DNA from: Fusobacterium varium
GTDB lineage: Bacteria; Fusobacteriota; Fusobacteriia; Fusobacteriales; Fusobacteriaceae
Length of the DNA stretch: 64,000 nt
Direction: 5' to 3'
Assembly: GCA_900637705.1 (NCBI GenBank)
Contig: LR134390.1
Location: 3,100,001-3,164,000 of the forward strand
Shown here piece after piece: positions 10,098 to 20,068 of the stretch. Under the pieces are notes generated by a model. That model made no database searches. It was not told the DNA's origin and worked only from the letters and a program-made list of their open reading frames with translations. The position numbers and the translations under genes were made by a program. Within the stretch, counting starts at the first letter, position 1; every line of letters starts with the position of its first letter.

Positions 10098-10556
10098 ATG
10101 AAAATATTGGTTATATCAGATTCGCATGGGAAATTAGAAAAATTGATTTCTATTTATGAAAGGGAGAAACCTGACATAGTAATATGTGCTGGAGATTTCA
10201 GTGATGATGCTGAAGAACTTTCATATGTCTTTCCAGAAAATACCTACCATATAGTTAAAGGTAATTGTGATTATTATGACATGCAGAGAAGTGATGAGAT
10301 GATTCTTGAGCTAGGGGGACATAAGGTCTTCCTAGCTCATGGTCATCATTATAGAGTAAAACTTGAATATGAAACAATAGAAAAAAGAGGAAGAGAATTG
10401 GAATGTGATATAGTCATATTTGGTCATACACACAGACCATATCTTGAAAAGAAGAAAGGTATAACCCTTTTTAATCCAGGGGCTGTATTGGGAAATGATT
10501 ATGGAATAATAAAAATAAATAAAGAAAGTATTGATTTTCTTCTAAAAAGAATTTAA
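10098..10556 (+). CDS. YfcE/MJ0936-family metallophosphoesterase
   Basis: This is a 152-aa calcineurin-like phosphodiesterase. The metal-binding motifs appear in order: SDSHG (residues 7-11), GDFSD (37-41), GNCD, GHHY and GHTHRP (about 114). FNPGAV near the end is typical of the YfcE group. Members hydrolyse artificial phosphodiesters; the natural substrate is usually unknown. It starts 20 bp after the Usp-like gene and 49 bp before pheS, probably in one transcript. Confidence 0.85.
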   Translation: MKILVISDSHGKLEKLISIYEREKPDIVICAGDFSDDAEELSYVFPENTYHIVKGNCDYYDMQRSDEMILELGGHKVFLAHGHHYRVKLEYETIEKRGRELECDIVIFGHTHRPYLEKKKGITLFNPGAVLGNDYGIIKINKESIDFLLKRI

Positions 10557-10605
10557 AATAATTAGATATATAGAAGATTTTTAGCCTTTGACATAGGGAG
10601 GAAAA

Positions 10606-11622
10606 ATGAAGGAAAAGGTAGCACAATTAAAGGAACAAGCACAATCTAGCATAGAGAGCGCTGCTTCTTTACACGAACTAGAAGAAATAAGAGTCAGCCT
10701 GCTAGGTAAAAAAGGGGAACTTACAGAGATTTCAAAAGGAATGAAAACTCTTTCTCCAGAGGAAAGACCTATTATTGGTCAGCTGGTAAATGAAACTAGA
10801 GAATTTATCAGTTCAATGTTGGATGAAAAAAATAATCAGTTGAAAGAGAAAGAAAAAAGAGCAAGATTGGAACAGGAAATTATTGATATTACGCTTCCTG
10901 GTGAAGATATTGAGTTGGGAACTAGCCATCCAATAACAGAAACAATGAATTTTATGAAAGATATATTTATTGAAATGGGATTTGATGTTGCTGATGGACC
11001 AGAAGTAGAAAAAGTTAAATATAACTTTGATGCTTTAAATATTCCTGAAACTCATCCATCAAGAGATATAACAGATACTTTCTATATTTCTGATGATGTA
11101 GTACTTAGAACACAAACATCACCAGTACAGGTAAGATACATGCTTGAACATAAACCACCTTTCAGAATGATATGTCCTGGAAAAGTTTATAGACCTGACT
11201 ATGATGTATCTCATACACCAATGTTCCACCAAATGGAAGGATTGATGATAGGTGAAAATATTTCTTTTGCTAATTTGAAAGGAATATTGACTCATTTTGT
11301 TAAAAAAGTTTTTGGTGAAACTGAAGTAAGATTTAGACCACACTTCTTCCCATTTACAGAGCCAAGTGCTGAAATGGACGTACAGTGTGCTGTATGTAAA
11401 GGTAAAGGATGCAGAGTATGCAAAGATAGTGGTTGGTTGGAAATAATGGGATGCGGAATGGTAGACCCAGAGGTATTGAAAGCAGTAGGTTATGATCCTA
11501 ATGAAGTTAGTGGATTTGCTTTCGGAGTTGGAATAGAGAGAGTAACAATGCTGAGACATGGAATAGATGATCTTAGAGCATTTTTTGAAAATGATATAAG
11601 ATTCTTAAAACAATTTAAATAA
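10606..11622 (+). CDS. pheS: Phenylalanyl-tRNA synthetase alpha subunit
   Basis: PheS is the catalytic subunit of the alpha2-beta2 enzyme that charges tRNA-Phe. The N-terminal coiled coil (residues 1-85) precedes the class II core, with HPSRDITDTFYI, RTQTSPVQVRYM, PMFHQMEGLMIG and the motif 3 region GFAFGVGIERVTMLRHGI. A four-Cys CAVCKGKGCRVC insert, common in Gram-positive-type PheS, is present. The start has GGGAGGAAAA in front. pheT follows after 14 bp. Confidence 0.96.
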   Translation: MKEKVAQLKEQAQSSIESAASLHELEEIRVSLLGKKGELTEISKGMKTLSPEERPIIGQLVNETREFISSMLDEKNNQLKEKEKRARLEQEIIDITLPGEDIELGTSHPITETMNFMKDIFIEMGFDVADGPEVEKVKYNFDALNIPETHPSRDITDTFYISDDVVLRTQTSPVQVRYMLEHKPPFRMICPGKVYRPDYDVSHTPMFHQMEGLMIGENISFANLKGILTHFVKKVFGETEVRFRPHFFPFTEPSAEMDVQCAVCKGKGCRVCKDSGWLEIMGCGMVDPEVLKAVGYDPNEVSGFAFGVGIERVTMLRHGIDDLRAFFENDIRFLKQFK

Positions 11623-11636
11623 TTCTGGAGGGAATA

Positions 11637-14024
11637 ATGTTAATTTCTTTAGACTGGTTAAAACAGTATGTAGATATAAAAGAAGATATTAATCAGCTTG
11701 AAAATGCTCTAACAATGATAGGGCAGGAAGTAGAAGCTATAGATGTTCAAGGTAAAGACCTTGATAATGTAGTTATAGGACAGATTGTTGAATATGGAAA
11801 ACACCCAAATTCAGATAAACTAACACTTTTGAAAGTAGATATTGGAGAGGAAGAAAAATTACAGATAATCTGTGGAGCTCCAAATCACAAATTAGGAGAT
11901 AAAGTAGTAGTAGCTAAAATTGGAGCTGTACTTCCTGGAAATTTTAAAATTAAAAAAAGTAAAATAAGAGATGTAGAATCTTGTGGTATGCTTTGCTCAC
12001 AAGTTGAATTAGGAATAGGGGAGGATAAAGATGGAATAATAATTCTTCCTGAAGATGCCCCAATAGGTGAAGAGTATAGGAAATATGCAGGAATTGATGA
12101 TGTAATATTTGAACTTGAAATTACTCCGAATAGGCCTGACTGTCTTTCACATATAGGAATAGCTAGAGAGGTAGCAGCTTATTATGGAAGAAAGGTAAAG
12201 TATCCATCTTATGCTTTAAATGAAGTTATAGAATCTACTAATAATTATGCAAAAGTAAGGGTAGAAGATAAAGAAAGATGTAAAAGATACATGGGAAGAG
12301 TTATAAAAAATGTAACTGTTGAAGAGTCACCTGAATGGCTTAAAAAGAGAATAAGAGCAATGGGATTGAAGCCAATTAACAATATAGTAGATATAACAAA
12401 CTTTGTTATGTTTGAATATAACCAGCCTATGCATGCTTTTGATTTGGATAAATTAGAAAATAAAACTGTAGTGGTAAGAGCTGCAGAAATAGGAGAAAAA
12501 ATAACTACCTTAGATGGGGTAGACAGAGAACTTAATAATGGAGAGTTGGTAATAGCTGATGAAGTTAAACCAATAGCTATAGCTGGTATTATTGGAGGAA
12601 AGGCAACTCAAATTGAACCTGAAACTAAAAATATATTCCTTGAAGTAGCATATTTTACTCCTGAAAATATCAGAAAATCTGCTAAAAAACTTGGTATTGT
12701 AACTGATTCTGGATATAGAAATGAAAGAGGAATTGATATTGAAAATATCAGTGAAGTTATAGACAGAGCAGCTGCTCTTATGGCAGAAGTTGCTTCTGGA
12801 GAAGTTTTAGATGAGGTGATAGATAAATATATAGAAAAACCTCAAAAATTTGAGATACCTTTAAATATCAATAAACTTAATAACTTTATAGGTAAGAAAT
12901 TAGAGTTTGATCAAGTTGGAAAAATACTTACAAATCTTGGATTGGGAATAAAAACTTTATCTCAGGATACTCTAATAGTAACACCACCTGCTTATAGACA
13001 GGACTTAACTAGATCAGAAGATTTATATGAAGAAGTAATAAGAATGTATGGGTTTGAAAATATAGAAGCTATAATGCCAGTGGAAGATATTGAATCTGGT
13101 TTAAAAGATGTAAAAATATCAGTTGCTGACAATTTAAAGGAAATATTGAAAGAAATAGGACTGCATGAAGTAATAAATTATACATTTATTCCTAAAGAAG
13201 CTTTGGATATTCTTAAAATAAAAGATAAAGTAATTGAAATAAGCAATCCTTTAAGTGAAGATATGTCTATAGTAAGACCTACTTTAGTATACAGTCTTCT
13301 TGCAAATATTAGAGATAATATCAATAGAAATCAATTTAATTTGAGATTTTATGAAGTATCAAAAGTATTTGCACCAGCAGAAGAATTAGCAAATGAGGAT
13401 TTGAGAATTTGTATAGCAATATCAGGAAAGCCTGAAAGAACTTTATGGAATCCAAAACCAGAATCATATAATTTCTATACTATAAAGGGATATGTGGAAA
13501 AACTTCTTGAATATACAGGTATCAGTAGATATAAACTTGAAAGAAGCACAAAAGAAATTTTCCATCCAGGTAGAAGTGCTGATATTAGAATAGGAAATGA
13601 TATTATTGGAACTTTTGGAGAGATTCATCCAGATGTTCAAGAAGCTATGGATATTAAGAGAGAAAGAGTATATGTAGCTGATATAGATCTAACTAGAGCA
13701 TTGAAATATATGAAAGATGCTGTAAAATATGAAAGAGTAGTAAAATATCCAGAAGTAACTAGAGATTTGGCCATCGTACTTGATAAAAATGTACTTGTAG
13801 GAAACATGATAGATGACTTGAAAAAAGTTTCTCCTTTAATAGAGAATATAGATATATTTGATATCTATGAGGGAGAAAAAATAGATGCAGATAAAAAGTC
13901 AGTAGCTATCAGCATAGTACTTAGAGACAAGAAAAAGACTCTTACTGAAAAAGATATAAATAATGTTATTGAAAAAGTGTTAAACACTATCTCAAAAAAT
14001 TATAATGGAGAGATAAGACAATAA
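11637..14024 (+). CDS. pheT: Phenylalanyl-tRNA synthetase beta subunit
   Basis: The 795-aa protein has the full PheT domain order. It begins with an N-terminal strand (MLISLDWLKQYVDIK). A tRNA-binding OB fold follows at about 40-150 (HPNSDKLTLLKVDIG). The B3/B4 editing module has EVAYFTPENIRKSAKKLGI. The B5 and catalytic-like core come next, and a C-terminal FDX anticodon-binding domain ends the protein (KYPEVTRDLAIVLDKNV). It is separated from pheS by 14 bp with a GGAGGG site, as in a two-gene operon. The serine dehydratase gene starts 19 bp later, so transcription may continue. Confidence 0.96.
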   Translation: MLISLDWLKQYVDIKEDINQLENALTMIGQEVEAIDVQGKDLDNVVIGQIVEYGKHPNSDKLTLLKVDIGEEEKLQIICGAPNHKLGDKVVVAKIGAVLPGNFKIKKSKIRDVESCGMLCSQVELGIGEDKDGIIILPEDAPIGEEYRKYAGIDDVIFELEITPNRPDCLSHIGIAREVAAYYGRKVKYPSYALNEVIESTNNYAKVRVEDKERCKRYMGRVIKNVTVEESPEWLKKRIRAMGLKPINNIVDITNFVMFEYNQPMHAFDLDKLENKTVVVRAAEIGEKITTLDGVDRELNNGELVIADEVKPIAIAGIIGGKATQIEPETKNIFLEVAYFTPENIRKSAKKLGIVTDSGYRNERGIDIENISEVIDRAAALMAEVASGEVLDEVIDKYIEKPQKFEIPLNINKLNNFIGKKLEFDQVGKILTNLGLGIKTLSQDTLIVTPPAYRQDLTRSEDLYEEVIRMYGFENIEAIMPVEDIESGLKDVKISVADNLKEILKEIGLHEVINYTFIPKEALDILKIKDKVIEISNPLSEDMSIVRPTLVYSLLANIRDNINRNQFNLRFYEVSKVFAPAEELANEDLRICIAISGKPERTLWNPKPESYNFYTIKGYVEKLLEYTGISRYKLERSTKEIFHPGRSADIRIGNDIIGTFGEIHPDVQEAMDIKRERVYVADIDLTRALKYMKDAVKYERVVKYPEVTRDLAIVLDKNVLVGNMIDDLKKVSPLIENIDIFDIYEGEKIDADKKSVAISIVLRDKKKTLTEKDINNVIEKVLNTISKNYNGEIRQ

Positions 14025-14043
14025 AATATTTAGGAGGGTTAAG

Positions 14044-15250
14044 ATGGATTCCTTAAAAGAGTTATTCAAGATAGGAAATGGGCCTTCAAGCTCACATACA
14101 ATTGGACCAGAAAGAGCAGCAAAAAAATTTAAAGAGAGAACACCTGATGCAGATAAATACATAGTGGAACTGTATGGATCTTTAGCTCTGACAGGAAAGG
14201 GACACCTTACTGATTGGATAATAGTAGAAACTTTAAAACCAGTTGAAACAGAAATTGTATGGAAGCCTGAAGTAGTTTATGATTATCATACTAATGGGAT
14301 GAAATTTAAGGCTTTAGATAATAATGGAAATACTCAAGTTGAATGGGTAGTCTTCTCAGTGGGGGGAGGAACTATCATGGAATTAGGTCAAGAAAGAAGA
14401 GGACCTTCAAAAATATATCCATTTTCAAAAATGGATGATATAAAAAAATGGTGTGAAGAAGGAAAAAAGAGTACTGGGAATATGTTGTAGAACATGAAGG
14501 GGAGGAGATATTTGATTTCCTTAAAGAAATTTGGGAGGCAATGAAGGCAGCTGTTGAAAGAGGAATAGAAAAACTGGTGTGCTTCCAGGAACTCTAAAAT
14601 TATCAAGAAGAGCTCAAGGCTTTTATAGAAAAGCAAGAAATAATCATGGACGAGGTGGATTTTTAGGAAGAATATTTGCTTATACCCTAGCAGTGTCTGA
14701 AGAAAATGGAGCTGGAGGAAGGGTTGTAACTGCTCCTACATGTGGAGCTTCAGGAATTATTCCGGGACTTTTATATGCACTTAGAGAAGAGTATGACATA
14801 TCTGAAAAAGAGCTTCTAAAAGGACTAGCAATAGCAGGTCTTATAGGAAATATAGTGAAAGAAAATGCTACAATATCAGGAGCTGAAGGAGGGTGTCAAG
14901 CTGAAGTAGGAACTGCATGTGCAATGGCAGCAGGAATGGCATGTTTTCTTTTGGGAGGATCATTAGACCAAATTGAATATGCTTCTGAAATGGCATTGGA
15001 ACACCATCTCGGACTAACTTGTGATCCAGTTGGAGGATATGTACAGATACCTTGTATAGAGAGGAATGCAGCAGCTTCGGCAAGAGCATTGGATTCAGCA
15101 GCATATAGTCTTTATACAGATGGAAAGCATACAATTTCTTTTGATCAAGTGGTTATAACTATGGGTGAAACAGGAAAAGATTTGAAGAGTGAATATAAAG
15201 AAACATCTTTGGGAGGACTTGCAAAATTTAGATTTAATGCAGAATGTTAA
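14044..15250 (+). CDS. sdaA: L-serine dehydratase ([4Fe-4S], SdaA type), two frameshifts
   Basis: This enzyme deaminates L-serine to pyruvate and ammonia. The N-terminal half has GPSSSHTIGPERAA, the beta-type domain. The C-terminal half has GGRVVTAPTCGASGIIPG, EGGCQAEVG and DPVGGYVQIPCIERNA, whose cysteines hold the Fe-S cluster. The sequence breaks twice: the A run at 14463-14468 lacks one A, and the A run at 14569-14573 lacks another. Restoring both gives one 402-aa protein through EYWEYVVEHEGEE and EKTGVLPGTLKL. I therefore treat it as one intact gene in a flawed sequence. It follows pheT by 19 bp and ends at a strong terminator. Confidence 0.88.
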
Positions 15251-15272
15251 AATAATTTTATAAGAATATATC

Positions 15273-15317
15273 AAGAGGCAGCCTCAAAAAATTAAAAAAT
15301 TTTTTGAGCCGCCTCTT
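15273..15317 (+). terminator. Terminator after serine dehydratase
   Basis: The arms AAGAGGC (15273-15279) and GCCTCTT (15311-15317) extend through a small internal loop into CTCAAAAAATT/AATTTTTTGAG, forming a long hairpin 22 bp past the stop. Confidence 0.8.
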
Positions 15318-15380
15318 AAACTTTTTATAGAAGTAAAGTAAAAAGACAGAAATTTAAAAGCTGAAAAGAGAGGAAAAAGT

Positions 15381-15940
15381 ATGAAATTAGTTGTGGGTCT
15401 TGGTAATCCAGGGGATAAATATGCTAAAACAAGACATAATATAGGATTTGAAGTTATCAGTAAATTACAGGAAGAACTTAATATAGTAGGAGAAAAGGAT
15501 AAATTTCAAGGATTACTCAGTGAGAAAAATATAGATGGAGAGAAAGTTCTCTTTCTGAAGCCTCAGACTTTTATGAATCTCAGTGGAAATTCAATAGCTG
15601 CTGTAGTAAATTTTTATAAAATAGATGCTAAAAAGATATGATAGTAATCTATGATGATATGGATCTTCCAGTTGGGAAATTGAGAGTAAAAGAGAAAGGA
15701 AGCTCAGGTGGGCACAATGGAATAAAATCTATTATTTCCCACTTAGGTGATGAGTTTTTACGTATTAAATGTGGCATAGGAAAGAGTAAAGATGACACTA
15801 TAGATTTTGTATTAGGTCAGTTTGATAAAAGTGAACAAGAAGTTGTTGATAAAATGATTGAGAATGCAGCTGATTGTGCTTTAGATTTAATAAGAGATGT
15901 TGAATTAGGCAGAATAATGCAGAAATATAACAAAAAGTAA
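15381..15940 (+). CDS. pth: Peptidyl-tRNA hydrolase, one frameshift
   Basis: Pth frees tRNA from peptidyl-tRNA that drops off ribosomes and is essential in most bacteria. The motifs are present: VGLGNPGDKYAKTRHNIGF (catalytic His), FLKPQTFMNLSG, YDDMDLPVGKLR and GSSGGHNGIKSI. The frame is lost in the A run at 15630-15634; five As are present and six restore one 186-aa protein (IDAKKDMIVIYDDMD). The length then matches the family. GAGAGGAAAAAG precedes the ATG. It is flanked by a terminator upstream and the rnf promoter downstream. Confidence 0.92.
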
Positions 15941-15972
15941 TAACTTGTGATGGAAAAAATAACGAAAACATA

Positions 15973-16001
15973 TTGTTAAATAGATATAAATGTGGTAAAC
16001 T
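15973..16001 (+). promoter_or_regulatory. Candidate sigma70 promoter of the rnf operon
   Basis: TTGTTA (15973-15978) and TAAACT (15996-16001) are separated by 17 bp and lie about 37 bp upstream of rnfC. Confidence 0.45.
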
Positions 16002-16037
16002 GATTAGTAGAAATTAACTTTATGAAAGGAGATTCAT

Positions 16038-17348
16038 ATGAGATTTTTTGGTTTCAGAGGTGGAGTACATCCGCCTGAAAATAAACTACAAACAGAAAAT
16101 ATGCCAGTAGAAAAACTAGCAGCACCAAAAATGTTGTATATTTCTTTATTACAACATATAGGATCACCATTAGATCCAATTGTAGCTATTGGAGATAAAG
16201 TACTTAAAGGTCAGAAAATAGCTGACTCTCAAGCATTCTTAACTTCTCCTATACACTCACCTGTAAGTGGTACAGTTAAAAAAATTGAAGAACATGTTTT
16301 CCCATTAATGGGAAGAATCAAAACTATCATGATTGAAAATGATGGGGAAGAAACTTGGGCAGAATTAACTAAGATAGAAAATTGGGAAACTGCTGACAAG
16401 AAAGATTTATTAGCAATGATTAGAGAAAAAGGAATTGTAGGTATTGGAGGGGCAAGTTTTCCTACTCATGTAAAACTTAATCCACCTGCTGATGTAAAGA
16501 TTGATACTTTATTATTAAATGGAGCAGAGTGCGAACCTTACCTTAACTCAGATAATAGACTTATGCTTGAACATCCAGAAACTATAATTGAAGGTATCAA
16601 AATCATCAAAAAAGTTTTAGGAGTAGAAACTGCTATCATAGGTATTGAAGAAAATAAGCCTGAAGCAATAGCTTCTATGAAGAAAGCTGCTGAAGGTACA
16701 GGAATAGAGATAGCTCCTCTAAAAACAAAATATCCTCAAGGAGGAGAAAAACAATTAATTAAAGCTGTTTTAGATAGAGAGGTTCCATCTGGAAAACTTC
16801 CATCAGCAGTAGGAGTAGTTGTTCAAAATACAGGAACAGCAGCTGCTATATATGAAGGGTTGGTAAATGGTACTCCTCTAATTGAAAAAGTTGTTACAGT
16901 TTCAGGAAAAGCAATAGCAAATCCTAAAAATATAAAAATAGCTATTGGAACACCATTTTCTTATATTCTTGATCAATGTGGAGTAAACAGAGATGTAATG
17001 GATAAATTAGTAATGGGTGGACCAATGATGGGAATGGCTCAATTCTCAGAAGAAGCTCCAGTGATTAAAGGAACTTCTGGTTTATTAGCCCTTACAAAAG
17101 AGGAAACAAATCCTTATAAACCAAAAGCTTGTATAGGATGTGGAAAATGTATCGGAGCATGTCCAATGCTTCTTGAACCAATCATGTTTGCAAGACTTGC
17201 TGCTTTTGAACAATGGGAAGAAATTGGAAAATACAACCTGATGGATTGTATTGAATGTGGATCATGTGCTTATATATGTCCAGCTAACAGACCATTAACT
17301 GAAGCTATAAAGATTGGAAAGTCAAAATTAAGAGCAATGAAAAAATAA
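16038..17348 (+). CDS. rnfC: RNF complex subunit RnfC
   Basis: RnfC is the peripheral NADH-binding subunit of the RNF complex, which couples ferredoxin-NAD+ electron transfer to Na+ or H+ export. The 436-aa protein begins FFGFRGGVHPPENK, has a glycine-rich GIVGIGGASFPTHVK (NADH/FMN site) and LLNGAECEPYL. Two ferredoxin clusters lie near the C-terminus: CIGCGKCIGACP and CIECGSCAYICP. It is first in a complete rnfCDGEAB operon with short spacings. AAAGGAG precedes the start. Confidence 0.96.
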   Translation: MRFFGFRGGVHPPENKLQTENMPVEKLAAPKMLYISLLQHIGSPLDPIVAIGDKVLKGQKIADSQAFLTSPIHSPVSGTVKKIEEHVFPLMGRIKTIMIENDGEETWAELTKIENWETADKKDLLAMIREKGIVGIGGASFPTHVKLNPPADVKIDTLLLNGAECEPYLNSDNRLMLEHPETIIEGIKIIKKVLGVETAIIGIEENKPEAIASMKKAAEGTGIEIAPLKTKYPQGGEKQLIKAVLDREVPSGKLPSAVGVVVQNTGTAAAIYEGLVNGTPLIEKVVTVSGKAIANPKNIKIAIGTPFSYILDQCGVNRDVMDKLVMGGPMMGMAQFSEEAPVIKGTSGLLALTKEETNPYKPKACIGCGKCIGACPMLLEPIMFARLAAFEQWEEIGKYNLMDCIECGSCAYICPANRPLTEAIKIGKSKLRAMKK

Positions 17349-17384
17349 CATACAGTAAGTTATTAAGTTATTAGGAGGGTACAA

Positions 17385-18329
17385 GTGACTAATATTTTGA
17401 AGATGGGGCCATCACCTCATATAAGAACATCAGAAACAGTTGAAAAAGTAATGTATGATGTAATAATATCTTTAATACCAGCATTTTTAGTTGCTGTATA
17501 TGTTTTTGGAATAAGAGCATTTATAGTTACTTCAGTTGCTATATTATCATGTATTGTTACAGAATTTATTTGTCAGAAAATAATGAATCAGGATATTTCT
17601 GTATTTGACGGAAGTGCAATTCTTACAGGTATTCTTTTTTCTTTTGTTATACCAGTAAATATGTCTCTTATTTATGTAATTATTGGATCGATAGTTTCTA
17701 TCGCTCTTGGTAAAATGGTATTTGGAGGACTTGGACATAATATATTCAACCCTGCACTAGTAGGTAGAGCATTTGTTCAGGCTTCATGGCCAGTAGCTAT
17801 CACTACTTTTGCTCTAGATGGAAAAGCTGGAGCTACAGTATTGGATACTATGAAAAGAGGACTTCCATTAGATGGAGCTTTAATTGAAGGTGGAAATCAA
17901 TACATTCAGGCTTTTGTAGGTAGAATGGGTGGATGTTTAGGAGAAACTTCAGCTCTTGCTCTTCTTATAGGAGGAATATATCTTATCTATAGAGGACAGA
18001 TAGACTGGAAAATGCCTGCTTTAATAATAGGTACAGTATTTGTTCTTACATGGGCAATGGGAGGAGATCCTGTAATGCATATTCTTTCAGGAGGGTTGTT
18101 CCTAGGAGCTTTCTACATGGCTACAGATATGGTAACAAGCCCATATACACCAAAAGGTAAAATAATATTTGCATTGGGATTAGGACTACTTATATCTTTG
18201 ATTAGAATGAAAGGTGGATATCCAGAAGGGGTTGCTTACTCTATCCTTATCATGAATGGATTTGTTCCTTTAATCAATAGATATACTGCACCTAAAAAAT
18301 TTGGTGAGGTGAAGTCTAATGAAAAATAG
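17385..18329 (+). CDS. rnfD: RNF complex subunit RnfD
   Basis: RnfD is an integral membrane subunit with a covalently bound flavin. The 314-aa protein has about eight to ten hydrophobic segments, the HNIFNPALVGRAF block and GATVLDT, which may hold the flavin threonine. It starts with GTG after GGAGGGT and ends 11 bp inside rnfG, so the two are coupled. Confidence 0.93.
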   Translation: MTNILKMGPSPHIRTSETVEKVMYDVIISLIPAFLVAVYVFGIRAFIVTSVAILSCIVTEFICQKIMNQDISVFDGSAILTGILFSFVIPVNMSLIYVIIGSIVSIALGKMVFGGLGHNIFNPALVGRAFVQASWPVAITTFALDGKAGATVLDTMKRGLPLDGALIEGGNQYIQAFVGRMGGCLGETSALALLIGGIYLIYRGQIDWKMPALIIGTVFVLTWAMGGDPVMHILSGGLFLGAFYMATDMVTSPYTPKGKIIFALGLGLLISLIRMKGGYPEGVAYSILIMNGFVPLINRYTAPKKFGEVKSNEK

Positions 18330-18852
18330 ATATGTACATTATGGAGCAGTTCTTTTAATAATAGCTGCTGTATCTGCTGGAATATTGGCTGTAGTAAATG
18401 AATTTACTAAAACAGTAATTCAACAGAATGAAATAGCTGCTGTAAACTCAGCAAGAAAAAATGTTCTTTCTTCTGCTGATACATTTAAAGCTGAAGAAGC
18501 TATAAAAGCTGAAGGGCTTGAATTTATACCTGGATTTAACAAAGATGGAGAGCTTACAGGATATGTTGTATCTGTTGCTCAAGGTGGATATGCTGCTGAC
18601 ATCAACTTTGTTTTGGGTATTGAAAAAGATGGTAAAATTGCAGGACTTGATATAATAGGAAGCCAAGAAACTCCAGGACTTGGAGCTAGAATTATGGAAA
18701 AACCATGGCAGGCTATCTGGGTAGGAAGAGATTCATCTTATGTCTTCAATAAATCTACTGATGCATTTGCTGGTGCTACTATATCTCCAACAGCAGTTTA
18801 TACTGGAATAATGAGAGCTTTGACAGTGTATGACAAAGAGGTGAGAAAATAG
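18319..18852 (+). CDS. rnfG: RNF complex subunit RnfG
   Basis: RnfG is the membrane-anchored subunit whose bulk faces outside and carries covalent FMN. One N-terminal helix (about residues 8-27) precedes an FMN-binding domain. GSQETPGLGARIM is followed by the flavinylation motif GATISPT near residue 152. The 177-aa length is normal. It overlaps rnfD by 11 bp and rnfE by one base. Confidence 0.94.
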   Translation: MKNRYVHYGAVLLIIAAVSAGILAVVNEFTKTVIQQNEIAAVNSARKNVLSSADTFKAEEAIKAEGLEFIPGFNKDGELTGYVVSVAQGGYAADINFVLGIEKDGKIAGLDIIGSQETPGLGARIMEKPWQAIWVGRDSSYVFNKSTDAFAGATISPTAVYTGIMRALTVYDKEVRK

Positions 18853-19463
18853 TGGAGAAAAATAACTATGGAAAGATATTCTTTGAAGGAATATTCACAG
18901 GAAACCCTGTATTTATACTTCTATTAGGACTATGTCCTACACTTGGAGTTACAAGTTCAGCAATAAATGGTATGTCAATGGGATTAGCCGTTGTAGCTGT
19001 TCTTGCATGTTCAAATGTTTTAATTTCTGCATTTAAGAAATTAATTCCTGATCAAGTTAGAATACCAGCATTTATCATGATCATAGCATCATTGGTTACA
19101 ATAGTTGAAATGGTTATGAAGGCATATACTCCTGATCTTTATAAAGTATTGGGATTATTTATTCCTCTTATAGTTGTTAACTGTATAGTATTGGGAAGAG
19201 CAGAAAGTTTTGCATCAAAAAATGGTGTACTTGCATCTCTAGTTGATGGAGTAGGGACAGGACTTGGTTTTACTCTATCTCTTACAGTATTAGGTGCTAT
19301 CAGAGAGGCTCTTGGTAATGGATCTGTATTCAATATCAAGTTTGCTCCTGAAGGCTTCACTCCTGCACTTATATTTATACTTGCACCTGGAGCTTTCCTT
19401 ACAATTGGATGTATCATAGCAACTCTTAATTATCTTAAGATGAAAAAGAGTAAGGAGGGATAG
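18852..19463 (+). CDS. rnfE: RNF complex subunit RnfE
   Basis: RnfE is a 203-aa integral membrane subunit with about six helices. It has the paired family motifs LLGLCPTLGVTSSAINGM and KVLGLFIPLIVVNCIVLGRAE. It starts with GTG at the last base of the rnfG stop. RnfE and RnfA are homologous and are thought to form the inverted pair that carries electrons across the membrane. Confidence 0.94.
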   Translation: MEKNNYGKIFFEGIFTGNPVFILLLGLCPTLGVTSSAINGMSMGLAVVAVLACSNVLISAFKKLIPDQVRIPAFIMIIASLVTIVEMVMKAYTPDLYKVLGLFIPLIVVNCIVLGRAESFASKNGVLASLVDGVGTGLGFTLSLTVLGAIREALGNGSVFNIKFAPEGFTPALIFILAPGAFLTIGCIIATLNYLKMKKSKEG

Positions 19464-19466
19464 AAA

Positions 19467-20051
19467 GTGACTTTTGGAAGTATTTTTAGTATTATAGTAG
19501 GTTCTATATTTATAAATAACGTTATCTTTGCAAAGTTTTTGGGTTGTTGTCCTTTCATGGGAGTATCTAAAAAGATAGATGCTTCATTGGGAATGGGAAT
19601 GGCAGTAACTTTCGTAATAACTCTAGCTTCAGGGATAACTTGGCTTGTATATCATTTTTTACTTGCTCCATTTGGATTAGACTATTTACAAACTATAGCT
19701 TTTATATTAATTATAGCAGCTCTAGTTCAATTTGTTGAAATGGCTATTGCTAAGACTTCACCAAGTCTTTACAAAGCTCTTGGAGTATTCCTTCCTCTTA
19801 TTACAACTAACTGTGCAGTACTAGGGGTAGCGATTATAAATATTCAAGAAGGATATAACTTCATTGAAACATTAGTAAATGGATTTTCTGTTGCAGTAGG
19901 TTTCTCACTAGCATTAGTATTACTTGCTGGTATTAGAGAAAGAATAGAATACTCAGCTATTCCAGCACCATTTAAAGGAGTACCAATTGCATTTATATCA
20001 GCTGGTCTTCTTGCTATGGCGTTTATGGGATTTAGTGGAATGCAAATATAA
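19467..20051 (+). CDS. rnfA: RNF complex subunit RnfA
   Basis: RnfA is the 194-aa partner of RnfE with about six helices. It carries NNVIFAKFLGCCPFMGVSK and KALGVFLPLITTNCAVLGVA, the cysteine motifs of the family. GTG start; AAGGAGG overlaps the rnfE end 3 bp before. rnfB follows with an 17-bp gap. Confidence 0.94.
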   Translation: MTFGSIFSIIVGSIFINNVIFAKFLGCCPFMGVSKKIDASLGMGMAVTFVITLASGITWLVYHFLLAPFGLDYLQTIAFILIIAALVQFVEMAIAKTSPSLYKALGVFLPLITTNCAVLGVAIINIQEGYNFIETLVNGFSVAVGFSLALVLLAGIRERIEYSAIPAPFKGVPIAFISAGLLAMAFMGFSGMQI

Positions 20052-20068
20052 ATATTTTGGAGGTTAAT